Source: Streptomyces sp. NBC_00457 (GTDB taxonomy: Bacteria; Actinomycetota; Actinomycetes; Streptomycetales; Streptomycetaceae). From it: DNA of 64,000 bases. How positions within the stretch are numbered: the stretch's first letter is position 1; the number at the start of each line of letters is the position of its first letter. Shown piece after piece: positions 18,142-27,048 of the stretch. The stretch lies in assembly GCF_036014015.1 (NCBI RefSeq), contig NZ_CP107905.1, positions 434,001 through 498,000 on the forward strand, written 5' to 3'. The notes under the pieces were generated by a model, which saw only the letters and a list, made by a program, of their open reading frames with translations, ran no database searches and was not told the origin of the DNA. Both the position numbers and the translations under genes were made by a program.

Positions 18142-19397
18142 CGTTCCTCCAGGTGCTCGATCAGCAGGGACGTGGCGTCTCCCCCGCCGCCCGCCACCAT
18201 CACGAGGGCGTGCCGCCCGGTCAGCGGGGCGCGGTCGCGCTGGACCGGGGTCGCGTCGAGCCGTGCGTAGGGAGTGCGGCAGCCGGTCACGGGGGCGACG
18301 GTGCCGTGGTGGAACATGAGGGCCGAGGCGACGAACTTCATCAGCCCGACGAAGCCGAAGACGTGCCCGAAGGCGGCCTCCTGGTTGGTCAGCAGCAGCG
18401 GGCCGTCGTAGTCCATCGCTTTGCGCAGGCCGTCGAGGGCCTCGCAGAAGAGGTTCTCCACGTGGCGTGAGCCGTCGGCGAAGCTGTTGACGAAGGCCAG
18501 CCGGTCCATGCCGATGCCGGCGGCGGTGAGCAGGGCGTGTCCGTCCCGGGCGAAGTTGTCGGGTGGTCCGGAGATCATCGGGTTGGTGCCGTTGCTGCGC
18601 GAGGAGCGGAACGCGAGGCGCAGCGGGATCCCGGCCGTACGACCGGATTCCAGTACGACGGCCAGGGCGCCCTCGCCGGGGGCGTTGCCGTCCTGCTCCT
18701 CGTCGTGCGGACGTACGGACCGCGGGTCCGGTGACCAGGTGGAGATGCGGAAGCCGCGGCTGCGGCTCTCGTGCGTGGTGCTGGAGACGCAGACCGGGTC
18801 GAGGGTGGCGTCCGCTCCGACGACGATCGCCCGGTCCACGGTGCCGTCGCGGAGCAGGGCGGCGACCACTTCCAGGGCCCGCAGGGAGCAGTTGCAGGCG
18901 CCGGAGACGGTCAGGGTCTGCGGGCCGATGCCGAGGACGGAGCAGATGCCGCTGGTGACGCTTCCGGGGGTGCCGGTGAGCCAGTACTCCATGCCGAGCG
19001 CGTCCGGGCCGCCCCGCTCGTACAGCGTGAAGTAGCGGCGTGCCTCCTGGAAGGCGAACTGCAGGGAGGCGACGACGAGGACGGTACGGCCGTCGTCGAT
19101 GTCCTGGGCCGTCAGCCCGGCGTCGGCGAGCGCGTTCTTGACGGCGCCGGTGGCCAGCGCGGTGACGCGGGCCATCCGGTCGCCGACCCGCTGGGGCACG
19201 CCGAGTGCCGTCACCGGATCCCAGCCGGTGACCTGGCCCGCGATGCGCAGCGGGAGGTCGTCGAGGGCGAAGGGGGTCAGGCAGGTGGCGCCGGTGCGGA
19301 TGATGTCCCACAAGGCCGGGACGTCGGTGCAGGGCCGTCCGTCGGGGCCGGGCAGGACGGCACCGATGCCGGTCAGGGTCAGCGGCTCAGTGCTCAT
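18138..19397 (-). CDS. Beta-ketoacyl synthase-like protein with altered active site (KS-b)
   Basis: This 419-residue thiolase-fold KS keeps the nucleophile (Cys168 in TVSGACNCSLRAL) and the second histidine (EAAFGHVFGFVG). The first histidine motif HGTGT is replaced by VNSFADGS (His to Phe), and the lysine of KSxxGH is Glu. The N-terminal LTGIGAVLPGPDG and APGEGALAVVLES are typical of FabF-like KS. The residues lost are those used to decarboxylate malonyl donors. It is overlapped with KS-a, which carries parallel changes, so the pair may be a heterodimer. No carrier protein gene is nearby. Confidence 0.83.
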   Translation of the reverse strand: MSTEPLTLTGIGAVLPGPDGRPCTDVPALWDIIRTGATCLTPFALDDLPLRIAGQVTGWDPVTALGVPQRVGDRMARVTALATGAVKNALADAGLTAQDIDDGRTVLVVASLQFAFQEARRYFTLYERGGPDALGMEYWLTGTPGSVTSGICSVLGIGPQTLTVSGACNCSLRALEVVAALLRDGTVDRAIVVGADATLDPVCVSSTTHESRSRGFRISTWSPDPRSVRPHDEEQDGNAPGEGALAVVLESGRTAGIPLRLAFRSSRSNGTNPMISGPPDNFARDGHALLTAAGIGMDRLAFVNSFADGSRHVENLFCEALDGLRKAMDYDGPLLLTNQEAAFGHVFGFVGLMKFVASALMFHHGTVAPVTGCRTPYARLDATPVQRDRAPLTGRHALVMVAGGGGDATSLLIEHLEER

Positions 19398-20784
19398 CGT
19401 CACCCGCCGGGTGTCCGTACTCCGCGGCGCAGGGTTCCGGCGCCGCGAGCAGCAGCGCGCCGGCGGCGCCCATCTGGTAGTTGAAGCTCAGGGCCAGGTC
19501 GAAGGAGAGCGGCCGGGCCTCGCCGGTGACGACCGTGCAGGGGGCCTCGGGGACGACCTTCTCGCAGTTCGCGGTGGGGCAGACCTGTCCGTTGCGCATC
19601 ATCAGCAGGGTGGCGGCGGCGCCGATGACGCCGAGCGGTGCGCCGTTGTGCCCGAAGCACGCCTCGTGGTTGGTCAGCAGCGGTCCGTCGGCGGGGTCCG
19701 GGCCGTAGAGGGCGCGCAGGGCGCTGAACTCCATGAGGTGGAAGAGCGGGTCGCCCTCGGCGCCGCCGTTGACGACGGGGACGGCGGCGGGGTCGATCCG
19801 CTCGTGGCTGTCCGTGGCGCGCAGGGCGCTGCGCACCGCGCGGACGAGGGCGGCGCCGTCCTCGTCGGGGGTGAGTGCGCTGCCGGTGGCGGCACGCCGG
19901 ACGGCCTGGCCGAGGATCCGCCCGTAGGGCCGGCGGTCGCGGCGTTCGGCGTGCTCGCGGCTTTCGAGGATCAGGGTGGCCGCGCCCTCGCCGAGGTTGA
20001 AGCCCTCGGCGCGTTCGTCGTAGGGGCGCATCGGCCGGTCGTAGCGCAGCCGGGTGGTCGGGGCCGAGTAGGAGGAGGTGCGGCCGGTCCCCTCGGAAGC
20101 CCGGCCCAGTTCCTCGAAGTGGTCGATGTAGTCGAGGCTGTACGCGTCGACGCCGGTGACCACGGCGAGGTCCACCTCGCCGGAGGCGATCTGCTGGGCG
20201 GCGACGCCGAGCAGCGCGTTGGTGGAGGCGCAGCCGCAGGACAGGGAGTAGCTGGGGCCGCCGCTGCGCAGCAGGGCGGCCTGCACCGAGGCCACGTCGG
20301 TCGCGGTGACGGACAGCAGGATGCGCATCAGCAGTGCGCGGGCCTCGGCGGGACCGGTCCGTGAGGGCTCGGCGGTCACGCCCGCCATGTACGTCTCCAG
20401 GACCGTGTCGAACCCGGCCCGCCCGGTGAGGACCGCGGCCTCGGCGAGGTCGTTGCCGCGCCAGTTCAGACCGGCGTCCTCACAGGCCTCGACCAGGGCG
20501 ACGAGGCCGTAGCGGTGGACGTCGTTGTAGTGGGCCCGGAAGCGTTCGTCGAGTTCGGGGACCGCCGCCGCGAACTCCTCCTCGGCCAGGTGGACCCGGC
20601 CGTAGAACAGGCCGTCGTTGTCCAGGTGGGAGGCCGCGCGGGACACCGTACGCCACAGGTCGCCGCCGGTCCGGCAGACCGTGCGGTGGGGTCCGGGCAG
20701 GCAGAACCCCATGCCGGTCACCAGCACATCGCGCCATCCGGCCGTCACACTCACCACGTCAACTCGCTTCCGTTCAAGGGACAT
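19387..20784 (-). CDS. Beta-ketoacyl synthase-like protein with altered active site (KS-a)
   Basis: This 465-residue FabF-type thiolase-fold protein has its nucleophile at Cys185 in SLSCGCASTNALL and the second histidine in EACFGHNGAPLG. The HGTGT motif reads NGGAEGD (His to Gly) and the KSxxGH lysine is Glu, the same substitution as in KS-b. GFNLGEGAATLILE and the NYQMGAAGALLL C-terminus support the fold. It probably acts with KS-b on CoA-bound substrates, as acyltransferase or in non-decarboxylative condensation; this is inference from the missing residues. Confidence 0.83.
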   Translation of the reverse strand: MSLERKRVDVVSVTAGWRDVLVTGMGFCLPGPHRTVCRTGGDLWRTVSRAASHLDNDGLFYGRVHLAEEEFAAAVPELDERFRAHYNDVHRYGLVALVEACEDAGLNWRGNDLAEAAVLTGRAGFDTVLETYMAGVTAEPSRTGPAEARALLMRILLSVTATDVASVQAALLRSGGPSYSLSCGCASTNALLGVAAQQIASGEVDLAVVTGVDAYSLDYIDHFEELGRASEGTGRTSSYSAPTTRLRYDRPMRPYDERAEGFNLGEGAATLILESREHAERRDRRPYGRILGQAVRRAATGSALTPDEDGAALVRAVRSALRATDSHERIDPAAVPVVNGGAEGDPLFHLMEFSALRALYGPDPADGPLLTNHEACFGHNGAPLGVIGAAATLLMMRNGQVCPTANCEKVVPEAPCTVVTGEARPLSFDLALSFNYQMGAAGALLLAAPEPCAAEYGHPAGDDEH

Positions 20785-20806
20785 TGATGACCTGGGCAGT
20801 CCGAGC

Positions 20807-21814
20807 TCACAGCCGGAACAGCAGCCCGCCCTCGTAGAACCCGGAGCCGATCGCCGGGGTGAGGTACAGCTGGCCCGGACGGGTGCGGCCGCTGTCGATC
20901 AGCTCGGACAGGGCGATGGGGATGGAGGCGCTGGAGGTGTTGCCGCGCGTCTCCATCGTGACCACGAAGCGGTCGGGGTCGATGCCGGCCTTCTCCTGGA
21001 CGGCGGTGTGCAGCGGGTCGGTGCCGGGGTGGATCAGCACCCAGTCGATGTCCTCGATCTCCAGGCCGTTGCGTTCCAGGAGGAGTTCGATGGCCCGCAG
21101 ATTGCCCTCGATGGCCCGCTCGATGAGGTCGGGGGTGCTGGTGAGCCAGCCATTGGGGCGGCGGGCGTGGATGACGCGCGCGTCCTCGCCGTCACTGAAC
21201 AGCACGGAGTCGATCAGCCGTGGGGCGGTCGGCGCGAGGCCGTCGGTGCGTTCCAGGACGACGGCTCCCGCCGCGTCGCCCGCGACCAGCTCGCCCTTGC
21301 TGCCGGGCCGGGTGCCGCGCGAGAGCTGCTCGGAGCTGACGACGACGGCGGTGCGCCAGGGGCCGGGCGAGGACAGCATCGCGGCGGCGGACTGCACCCC
21401 GTGCACGAATCCGGCGCAGGCCCCGCACAGGTCGAAGCCGAGGGCGCGGCGGGCGCCGAGCTCGTGCGCCACTGTGGGGCCGTACTCGGGGATGAACTGC
21501 CGGTCGGTCCAGTTGGTGACGATGACCAGGTCGACCTCGCGCGCGGTGCGGCCGGCCTCGCGCAGGGCGTGCTCGGCCGCGCGGACGGCCATGTAGTCGA
21601 TGGTCTCCGCCTCGTCGGCGACGTGCCGCGACTTGACGTTCAGCCGGCCGATCACGGCCTGGTCGATCGCGTTGAACCGCTCCTCGGCGCCGACGGCGTC
21701 CGGCGTGTTGTGCACGACGCGTTCGGGGAAGTAGTGCCCGACGCCGGTGATGCGGATTCCGGCCCCCGCCCAGGTTCCTCCGCTGCGGATGGGTCCAACT
21801 GCCGTGTCGGTCAT
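20807..21814 (-). CDS. 3-oxoacyl-ACP synthase III (KASIII/FabH)-like protein
   Basis: The protein has 335 residues. The triad is complete: Cys133 in LCGACAGFVHG, His in LIHPGTDP (instead of the usual HQAN) and Asn in ETRGNTSSASIP. RITGVGHYFPERVV near the start and PAIGSGFYEGGLLFRL at the end are typical. KASIII members in secondary metabolism start chains from CoA esters or transfer acyl groups. The ATG overlaps the stop of the ligase gene. A second KASIII lies five genes upstream, so heterodimer formation, as in LstAB, is conceivable. Confidence 0.87.
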   Translation of the reverse strand: MTDTAVGPIRSGGTWAGAGIRITGVGHYFPERVVHNTPDAVGAEERFNAIDQAVIGRLNVKSRHVADEAETIDYMAVRAAEHALREAGRTAREVDLVIVTNWTDRQFIPEYGPTVAHELGARRALGFDLCGACAGFVHGVQSAAAMLSSPGPWRTAVVVSSEQLSRGTRPGSKGELVAGDAAGAVVLERTDGLAPTAPRLIDSVLFSDGEDARVIHARRPNGWLTSTPDLIERAIEGNLRAIELLLERNGLEIEDIDWVLIHPGTDPLHTAVQEKAGIDPDRFVVTMETRGNTSSASIPIALSELIDSGRTRPGQLYLTPAIGSGFYEGGLLFRL

Positions 21815-23415
21815 GGGTGTTCGGTGTCCTCTCGGTGGATGGTGACCGGGTCGCGGCGGACGGTGTGGCCGGCCGTCTCGCGGTCCCAGGTGTCGGCGGT
21901 GACGCCCGCGTCGCGCAGCAGGTCCTTGCGGACCTTGCCGGTGGGTGTGACCGGCAGTTCGGGCTGAGTGCGGATGTAGCGGGGAAGCATGAAGTGGGCC
22001 ATGCGCGGGCGCAGGAAGCGCAGCAGCGCTGCGGGGTCGAAGTGCTCACCGGGTACGGGGCTGACGACCGCGAGGACTTCCTGTTCGCCGTGCTCGCCGG
22101 GAACTCCCACGGCCGCGGCGTCGCGGACGGCCGGGTGGGCGCGCAGTTCCTCCTCGACCTCGAAGGAGGAGATGTTCTCGCCGCGTCTGCGGATGGCGTC
22201 CTTGATCCGGTCGACGAAGTACAGCTCACCGTCGGCCTCCTGACGGAAGGCGTCGCCGGTGTGGAACCAGCCGTTGCGCCAGGCGGCCGCGGTCGCCTGC
22301 GGCATGCCGTGATAGCCGTGGCTGAACGCCCAGGGCACCTCCGCCCGCAGCACCAGTTCGCCGACGCTGCCGCGCGGGACTTCTCGGTCGTACGAGTCGA
22401 CGACGCGTGCCTCGATGCCGGGGCGCGGCCTGCCGCAGCTGCCGGGCCGGGTGGGCCGGGGGCCCGACATGACCGGACAGGACGTCTCGGTCATGTTGAA
22501 CAGCGTGCGCACCTCGACGCCGAACCGGGAACCGAAGGCGAGGGCCGTCTCCGTGAAGGGGATGACGTAGGCCGTGCGCAGCGGATGCCGGGTGTCCTCG
22601 GGGGTGGGCGGCTGCTCGGTGAGGAAGGCCGCCATGGCGCCGAGGAGGGTGCAGGCGGTCGCGCCGAGGCCGCGGACCTGCTTCCAGAAGGCCTCGGTGC
22701 GGAAGTGCGACGCGACGGCGACCGATCCGCCCAGGCCCAGCATGCCCAGGACGCCGAGGACGCCTCCGGCGTGGAAGAGCGGCAGGGTGACGAGGTAGCG
22801 GTCGTCGCCGGTGAGCCACTGCCCGTAGGCGGCCGTGGCGCTGGTGTGGAGGTGGGCGTGGCTGCACAGCACGCCCTTGGAGTGACCGCTGGTGCCGGAG
22901 GTGTGGATGATGGTTTGGGTGTCCCAGGGCTCCAACGGGGCGTCAAGGGCGGTGAGTTGGTCGGCATGGGTGGCCAACGGGTCGCCCGTCCGGCCGTCGA
23001 CGACCAGCACCCTGAGGTCCGGTCCCAGGTCGAGGCCGTGCAGGTGCGTCGCGAGGTCCTGGCAAGTGATCAGCAGCCGGGCGTCCAGGCCCCGTACGAC
23101 CCGCTCCAGCATCCGCCATCGGTAGGCCGTGTTGAGCGGTGCCCACACGCCTCCGGCGGCGACGGTGCCGAACCAGGTCCGCAGCTGGTCGGGGCCGTTG
23201 GGCAACCAGCTGATCACCACGTCCCCGCGGCCCACGCCTTCCTGTCGGAGCGCCGCACCCGTCGACCGGGCCTGCCGCCAGGCGTCGGCGTACGTCCATC
23301 GCTCGCCGTCCTCGAACAGGGCGAAGAGCCGGTCGGGATGGCGGGTGGCCTGCCGGGCGAGCTGCTCGCTGACGACGCACTCCTCGCGCGCGGGCACGGA
23401 GCCGTGCGGGCTCAT
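21811..23415 (-). CDS. AMP-dependent acyl-CoA synthetase/ligase (CaiC-like)
   Basis: This 534-residue ANL enzyme has the P-loop IIHTSGTSGHSKG (169-181), TLFNMTETS, GWFHTGDAF, DRIKDAIRRRGENISSFEVE and the A10 lysine in TPTGKVRK. It activates a carboxylic acid to its AMP ester and CoA thioester. It is a close paralogue of the ligase at 33827-35449, sharing SHGYHGMP, AAAWRNGWFHTGDA and IRRRGENISSFEVE. It overlaps both neighbours (ATGA), and the upstream neighbour is again a CocE-type hydrolase. The acid substrate is unknown. Confidence 0.92.
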   Translation of the reverse strand: MSPHGSVPAREECVVSEQLARQATRHPDRLFALFEDGERWTYADAWRQARSTGAALRQEGVGRGDVVISWLPNGPDQLRTWFGTVAAGGVWAPLNTAYRWRMLERVVRGLDARLLITCQDLATHLHGLDLGPDLRVLVVDGRTGDPLATHADQLTALDAPLEPWDTQTIIHTSGTSGHSKGVLCSHAHLHTSATAAYGQWLTGDDRYLVTLPLFHAGGVLGVLGMLGLGGSVAVASHFRTEAFWKQVRGLGATACTLLGAMAAFLTEQPPTPEDTRHPLRTAYVIPFTETALAFGSRFGVEVRTLFNMTETSCPVMSGPRPTRPGSCGRPRPGIEARVVDSYDREVPRGSVGELVLRAEVPWAFSHGYHGMPQATAAAWRNGWFHTGDAFRQEADGELYFVDRIKDAIRRRGENISSFEVEEELRAHPAVRDAAAVGVPGEHGEQEVLAVVSPVPGEHFDPAALLRFLRPRMAHFMLPRYIRTQPELPVTPTGKVRKDLLRDAGVTADTWDRETAGHTVRRDPVTIHREDTEHP

Positions 23416-25091
23416 CCGCCGTCCTCCCCCGGTTGCCGGCGGCCCAGCACGGGCAGTCGGAGCAGCGAGGGCCGGGCCGCGTCGTGGAAGACGGACTGGT
23501 GGGCCACCACTCCCTGGGTGTCCTGGCCCGGGCGCCGGCCGGTGTTCATGTTCCGGTCCAGATGCGGGAAGTTGCTGCTGGTGACCAGCAGCCGCAACCG
23601 GTGTCCGGCCTCGAACCGCCAGGCGGTGTGCCCGAGGTCGACGGTGCACCGCTCGGGCACCGACGGGGTGAGGGGCTTCTCGCTGTCGAAGCCCTCGCGG
23701 TAGCGGGTGCGCAGCGCGCCGTCGCAGACCAGGATCGAACGGCCGTCGGGGAAGACGTCGGTGAGCTTGACGACGATGTCCGTGTCGGGCGCCGTGCTGG
23801 CGAAGCAGAGGGAGGCGGTGACGTGCCCGACGGCCTCGATGGCGACGGCGAGTTCGGGTCCGGTGTAGACGACGGTGTCGGCGCGCTCCTCCAGGTGCCG
23901 CTGGTTGAGCGGCCCGCCGACGAGTTCCCCGAGGGCCAGGACGCGGCCCCCGTGGGTGGGGGACGGGTCGTCCGGATCGTAGGTGTAGGTGTCGGCGGGC
24001 TCGTCGTCCTGCGGCGGATAGAGGGCGAGCCGGCCGCCCTCGCGCAGGTACCACAGTCCGGCGGCCGACTCCTCTGGCGGCCAAGTCCCGGCCGTACGCC
24101 ATTCGTTGGCGCCCATCATGAAGTAGCTCACGGGCTCGGCCGCGCGCTCGACGCCCTTGAGGTGGGTGTCGAAGAAGTCCAGGACCCGTTCGGCCACCGG
24201 GCCGTACTCCCCCGCCGCGGTGAGCCCGAAGTTCAGCTCGCCCTGGTACTGCGGCAGGGTTCCGGAGTGGCCCCAGGGCCCGATGACGAGGCGGTGGCCA
24301 CCCGGATCGCGGCGGGCCAGCTCGTCGTGGAGGGCGATGCTCGGCCCGTTGTAGATGTCGAACCAGCCGGTGAGCGACAAGGTGGGGACGGTGACGTCCG
24401 TGGTGCGGATGTCGGGCCCGTACGTGTGGCCCCGCTCCACCATCGCCCCCAGGGACAGCGGGCTGTCCGGCACGTCCAGGATGCGGCCGAGGGGAAGCCG
24501 ACGCAGTTGCTCCTGCGGGGAGTTGAGATAACGGAGCAGGGACGAGAAGCCGTGCCCGCGCCCCTTGGCCGTCTGCCGGCGCATCCAGTCGACGGCCATG
24601 AAGCCGAGCCATCCGGCGAGGTGGGACAGGCGCACCGCACCGCCGGTGGCCAGCGGGTCGTGCGCGGCCGAGGTGGTCATCGCCGGGGCGATCGCCCGCA
24701 GGTGCGGGGGCTTCAGCATCGCCCCGAGCCACTGCACGATGCCGAGGTACGACATCCCGCTCATCCCTACGGCGCCGTCGCACCAGTCCTGGACGGCGAC
24801 CCACTCGACGGTGTCGTGGGTGTCGCGGGCCTCGGTGGCCCACATCCCGGTGTCCCACTCGCCGTCGGAGGCGAAGCGTCCCCGGGTGTCCTGCACGACG
24901 GCCGCGTATCCCGCCCGGACGCAGCGGTCCGGGGGCAGCGGGTCCATCCTGGTCGCCGCCTTGTCGTACGGCGTGCGGTAGACGATCGCGGGGCGGGCCT
25001 CGCCCGGCACCCGCCAGACGTCGGCGCGCAGCACGGTACCGTCGCGCATGGGGATCTCGACGTCCTGGTCGACGACAATTCCGCTCGCCAA
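23412..25091 (-). CDS. CocE/NonD-type alpha/beta hydrolase (X-Pro dipeptidyl-peptidase S15 family)
   Basis: The protein has 559 residues. The nucleophile is Ser114 in SGMSYLGIVQW. The acid is in TLSLTGWFDIYNGPS and His in LVIGPWGHSG. The C-terminal jelly-roll domain contains DLGHTAWRFEAGHRLRLLV. Relatives hydrolyse esters or amides of bulky acids, such as cocaine esterase. The start is TTG at 25091 with GGAGG seven bases upstream; no ATG fits. It is coupled to the following ligase, suggesting hydrolysis and then CoA activation, or product release. It is one of three paralogues in the window. Confidence 0.9.
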   Translation of the reverse strand: MASGIVVDQDVEIPMRDGTVLRADVWRVPGEARPAIVYRTPYDKAATRMDPLPPDRCVRAGYAAVVQDTRGRFASDGEWDTGMWATEARDTHDTVEWVAVQDWCDGAVGMSGMSYLGIVQWLGAMLKPPHLRAIAPAMTTSAAHDPLATGGAVRLSHLAGWLGFMAVDWMRRQTAKGRGHGFSSLLRYLNSPQEQLRRLPLGRILDVPDSPLSLGAMVERGHTYGPDIRTTDVTVPTLSLTGWFDIYNGPSIALHDELARRDPGGHRLVIGPWGHSGTLPQYQGELNFGLTAAGEYGPVAERVLDFFDTHLKGVERAAEPVSYFMMGANEWRTAGTWPPEESAAGLWYLREGGRLALYPPQDDEPADTYTYDPDDPSPTHGGRVLALGELVGGPLNQRHLEERADTVVYTGPELAVAIEAVGHVTASLCFASTAPDTDIVVKLTDVFPDGRSILVCDGALRTRYREGFDSEKPLTPSVPERCTVDLGHTAWRFEAGHRLRLLVTSSNFPHLDRNMNTGRRPGQDTQGVVAHQSVFHDAARPSLLRLPVLGRRQPGEDGG

Positions 25092-25249
25092 GGGACACCT
25101 CCGTCAAGGGAGTTGGTCGTACGAGGGGAGGGGCGCCGCCCACGCTAGGCAGCGCGGCCGGCGATCACATCGGCCGCCGAGTACCTGCTCGGCGGGCGGG
25201 CCGGGACTTCCAGTACTGGTCACCGGCTCAAGGGAATTGCAGGGCCGGT
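25092..25249. other. Short gap inside the minus-strand operon
   Basis: The only non-overlapped junction above 25 bases in the operon. I see no strong hairpin or operator. It may hold an internal promoter for the hydrolase-to-CaiB part. Confidence 0.35.
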
Positions 25250-26041
25250 TCAGGGAATGCGGGCCGGGAACCCCCCACCGGCGACCTCGATCACGGTGCC
25301 GGTCAGGTACTGGTTGGTCACGGCGTGCAGCACCGTCTCGGCGACCTCGTGCTCGGCGGCGAACCGGCGCAACGGCACCTGTTCGCGCAGCCGCTCCATG
25401 TAGCGGGCGTGGGCCGGGTGCCGTGCGCCCTTCTCGCGCAGTGCGGCGCCGTCCACCACACCGGGCGCGACGGCGACGACCCGGATGCCGAACTCGCCCA
25501 GTTCGAGCGCCCAGCTGCGGGTCAGCGACACCACGCCGGCCTTGGCGGCCGCGTACGCCGACTGGCCCCAGGAGCCCTGCCAGGTGCAGCTGACGACGGG
25601 GACGAGCACGCCGCCGGTGCCCGCCTGCGCCATGGTGAGAGCGGCCTCGCGGCCGGCGAGGAACGTGCCGGTGAGGTTGAGGTCGACCGTGGCGTGCCAC
25701 TCCTCGATGCCGTGCGCGCTCCAGGCGCCGCCCGCCTCGCGGGGTGGACGCAGCAGTCGCTGGGAGAGGTTGCGGCCCGCGGCCATGACGCACACGTCGA
25801 GTTGGCCCCGTTGTGCCAGGTCGGTGAAGAGGCGCCGCACGTCGGCCGGCGCGAGCGTGTCGACCTGTGCCGTCGACAACTCCACGCCCCGCTCGGCGGC
25901 TTCCTTGCGGCAGCGCTCCAACTGCTCGGTGTCCCGGGCCGCGACGGTCGTCGGCCATCCCGCGGCGCCGAGCGCGTACGCGATGGCGGCACCGAGGCCC
26001 CGGCTGCCGCCGATGACGACGGCCTGTCCCCGCCTCGGCAT
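25250..26041 (-). CDS. Short-chain dehydrogenase/reductase
   Basis: This 263-residue SDR has VVIGGSRGLGAAIAYAL (the first Gly of TGxxxGxG kept, Thr replaced by Gly), TVAARDTEQ, VMAAGRN in place of NNAG, Ser in VVSCTWQGS and YAAAKAGVV. The NNAG variant and an insert SQRLLRPPREAGGAW suggest an unusual substrate. The start ATG shares one base with the KASIII stop (TGATG), so the two are coupled. It is probably a beta-ketoacyl-CoA reductase acting on the KASIII product. Confidence 0.87.
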   Translation of the reverse strand: MPRRGQAVVIGGSRGLGAAIAYALGAAGWPTTVAARDTEQLERCRKEAAERGVELSTAQVDTLAPADVRRLFTDLAQRGQLDVCVMAAGRNLSQRLLRPPREAGGAWSAHGIEEWHATVDLNLTGTFLAGREAALTMAQAGTGGVLVPVVSCTWQGSWGQSAYAAAKAGVVSLTRSWALELGEFGIRVVAVAPGVVDGAALREKGARHPAHARYMERLREQVPLRRFAAEHEVAETVLHAVTNQYLTGTVIEVAGGGFPARIP

Positions 26042-27048
26042 CACTGCTCCCACGGGCGGGGGCGGCCGTAGCTGAAGAGCATCGCGCCCCAGCTGAAACC
26101 GCGCCCGATGGCCATGCTCAGGATGCGGTCGCCGGGCGTGATCGTGCCGTCGTGGACGTACTCCGACAGACAGCTGGGCACGCTGACGCTGGAGGTGTTG
26201 CCGCGCCGCTCGATGTTGAGCAGGACGCGTTTGTCGTCGCGGATGCCGAGGGCGTCCTGCACGTCGTGGATCAGGTTGATGTTGCCCTGGTGCGGGATGA
26301 TCCAGTCGACGTCGTCGAGGTCGGCGTCCGCCTGCCGCAGGACCCGTCGGGTCGCGTCCGCCAGCACGCCGGGCGCGAACTCGCCGACGACCTTTCCCTT
26401 CATCACCATCGTGTCGTGCTCGTCGATGTCGAAGGCGTCGTAGTGGGTGGCGTCGGAGTGCAGTGTCACGGCGTGCAGGCCGTCGTCCGCACCGGGGTTC
26501 GCCCGCCACACGCCCGCGGCGGCGCCGCCGCCGAACAGGACGGAGTTGCGGTAGGAGAAGTTGAGGATCGGCCGGGGGTTCTCGGCGCAGACGATCAGTA
26601 CGGTGCGGTGGCCGGTGGCGATGAGGCCGCGGGCGACGGCGGAGGCGTGCAGGAAGCCGGAGCAGGCGACGCCGGTCACGTCCAGGCACATCGCCTTCGG
26701 GGCGCCGAGGCGGCGCTGCACCGGCAGGGCGACGTCCATGTAGTTGTTGCCGGGGCTCGTGGGATTGACGCGGGGGCGCGCGGTGGCGCTCGTGCCGAGG
26801 ATGACGTCGACGTCGCCGGGCTCCAGCTCGGCCTCGGCGAGCGCGCGGCGGGCGGCGCGCTCGGCCATGTCCACGTGCCGTTCGCCCTCGGGCGGCCAGT
26901 GCCGGGCGGCGACGCCGGTGTGGCGCAGGATCCACTCCTCGTCCACGCCCAGTTCGGGCCTGCTCGTGAAGTGGTCGTTGCGGACCGGCTCCCCGGGGAA
27001 GTCGTGGCCGATCCCGGCGAGTTCGACGGGTGGGCAGAAGACGGTCAT
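26041..27048 (-). CDS. 3-oxoacyl-ACP synthase III (KASIII)-like protein
   Basis: This 335-residue KASIII homologue has a complete triad: Cys129 in DVTGVACSGFLHA, His in WIIPHQGNINLI and Asn in ERRGNTSSVSVP. The N-terminal ELGVDEEWILRHTGVAARHW matches FabH substrate-cap residues. It differs strongly from the KASIII at 20807-21814. It probably condenses or transfers an acyl group from a CoA ester. It overlaps the CoA-transferase stop by four bases and is coupled to the SDR downstream. Confidence 0.88.
   Translation of the reverse strand: MTVFCPPVELAGIGHDFPGEPVRNDHFTSRPELGVDEEWILRHTGVAARHWPPEGERHVDMAERAARRALAEAELEPGDVDVILGTSATARPRVNPTSPGNNYMDVALPVQRRLGAPKAMCLDVTGVACSGFLHASAVARGLIATGHRTVLIVCAENPRPILNFSYRNSVLFGGGAAAGVWRANPGADDGLHAVTLHSDATHYDAFDIDEHDTMVMKGKVVGEFAPGVLADATRRVLRQADADLDDVDWIIPHQGNINLIHDVQDALGIRDDKRVLLNIERRGNTSSVSVPSCLSEYVHDGTITPGDRILSMAIGRGFSWGAMLFSYGRPRPWEQ

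Noticed and set aside
21811..23415. Direct assignment of the ligase as OleC (beta-lactone synthetase)
   Set aside because: The IRRRGENISSFEVE core is of CaiC-type acyl-CoA ligases; only the gene company resembles ole/lst clusters.
21811..25143. 1110-residue reading frame spanning ligase and hydrolase
   Set aside because: Only the last 534 residues are a protein; the rest is an out-of-frame reading of the hydrolase gene.
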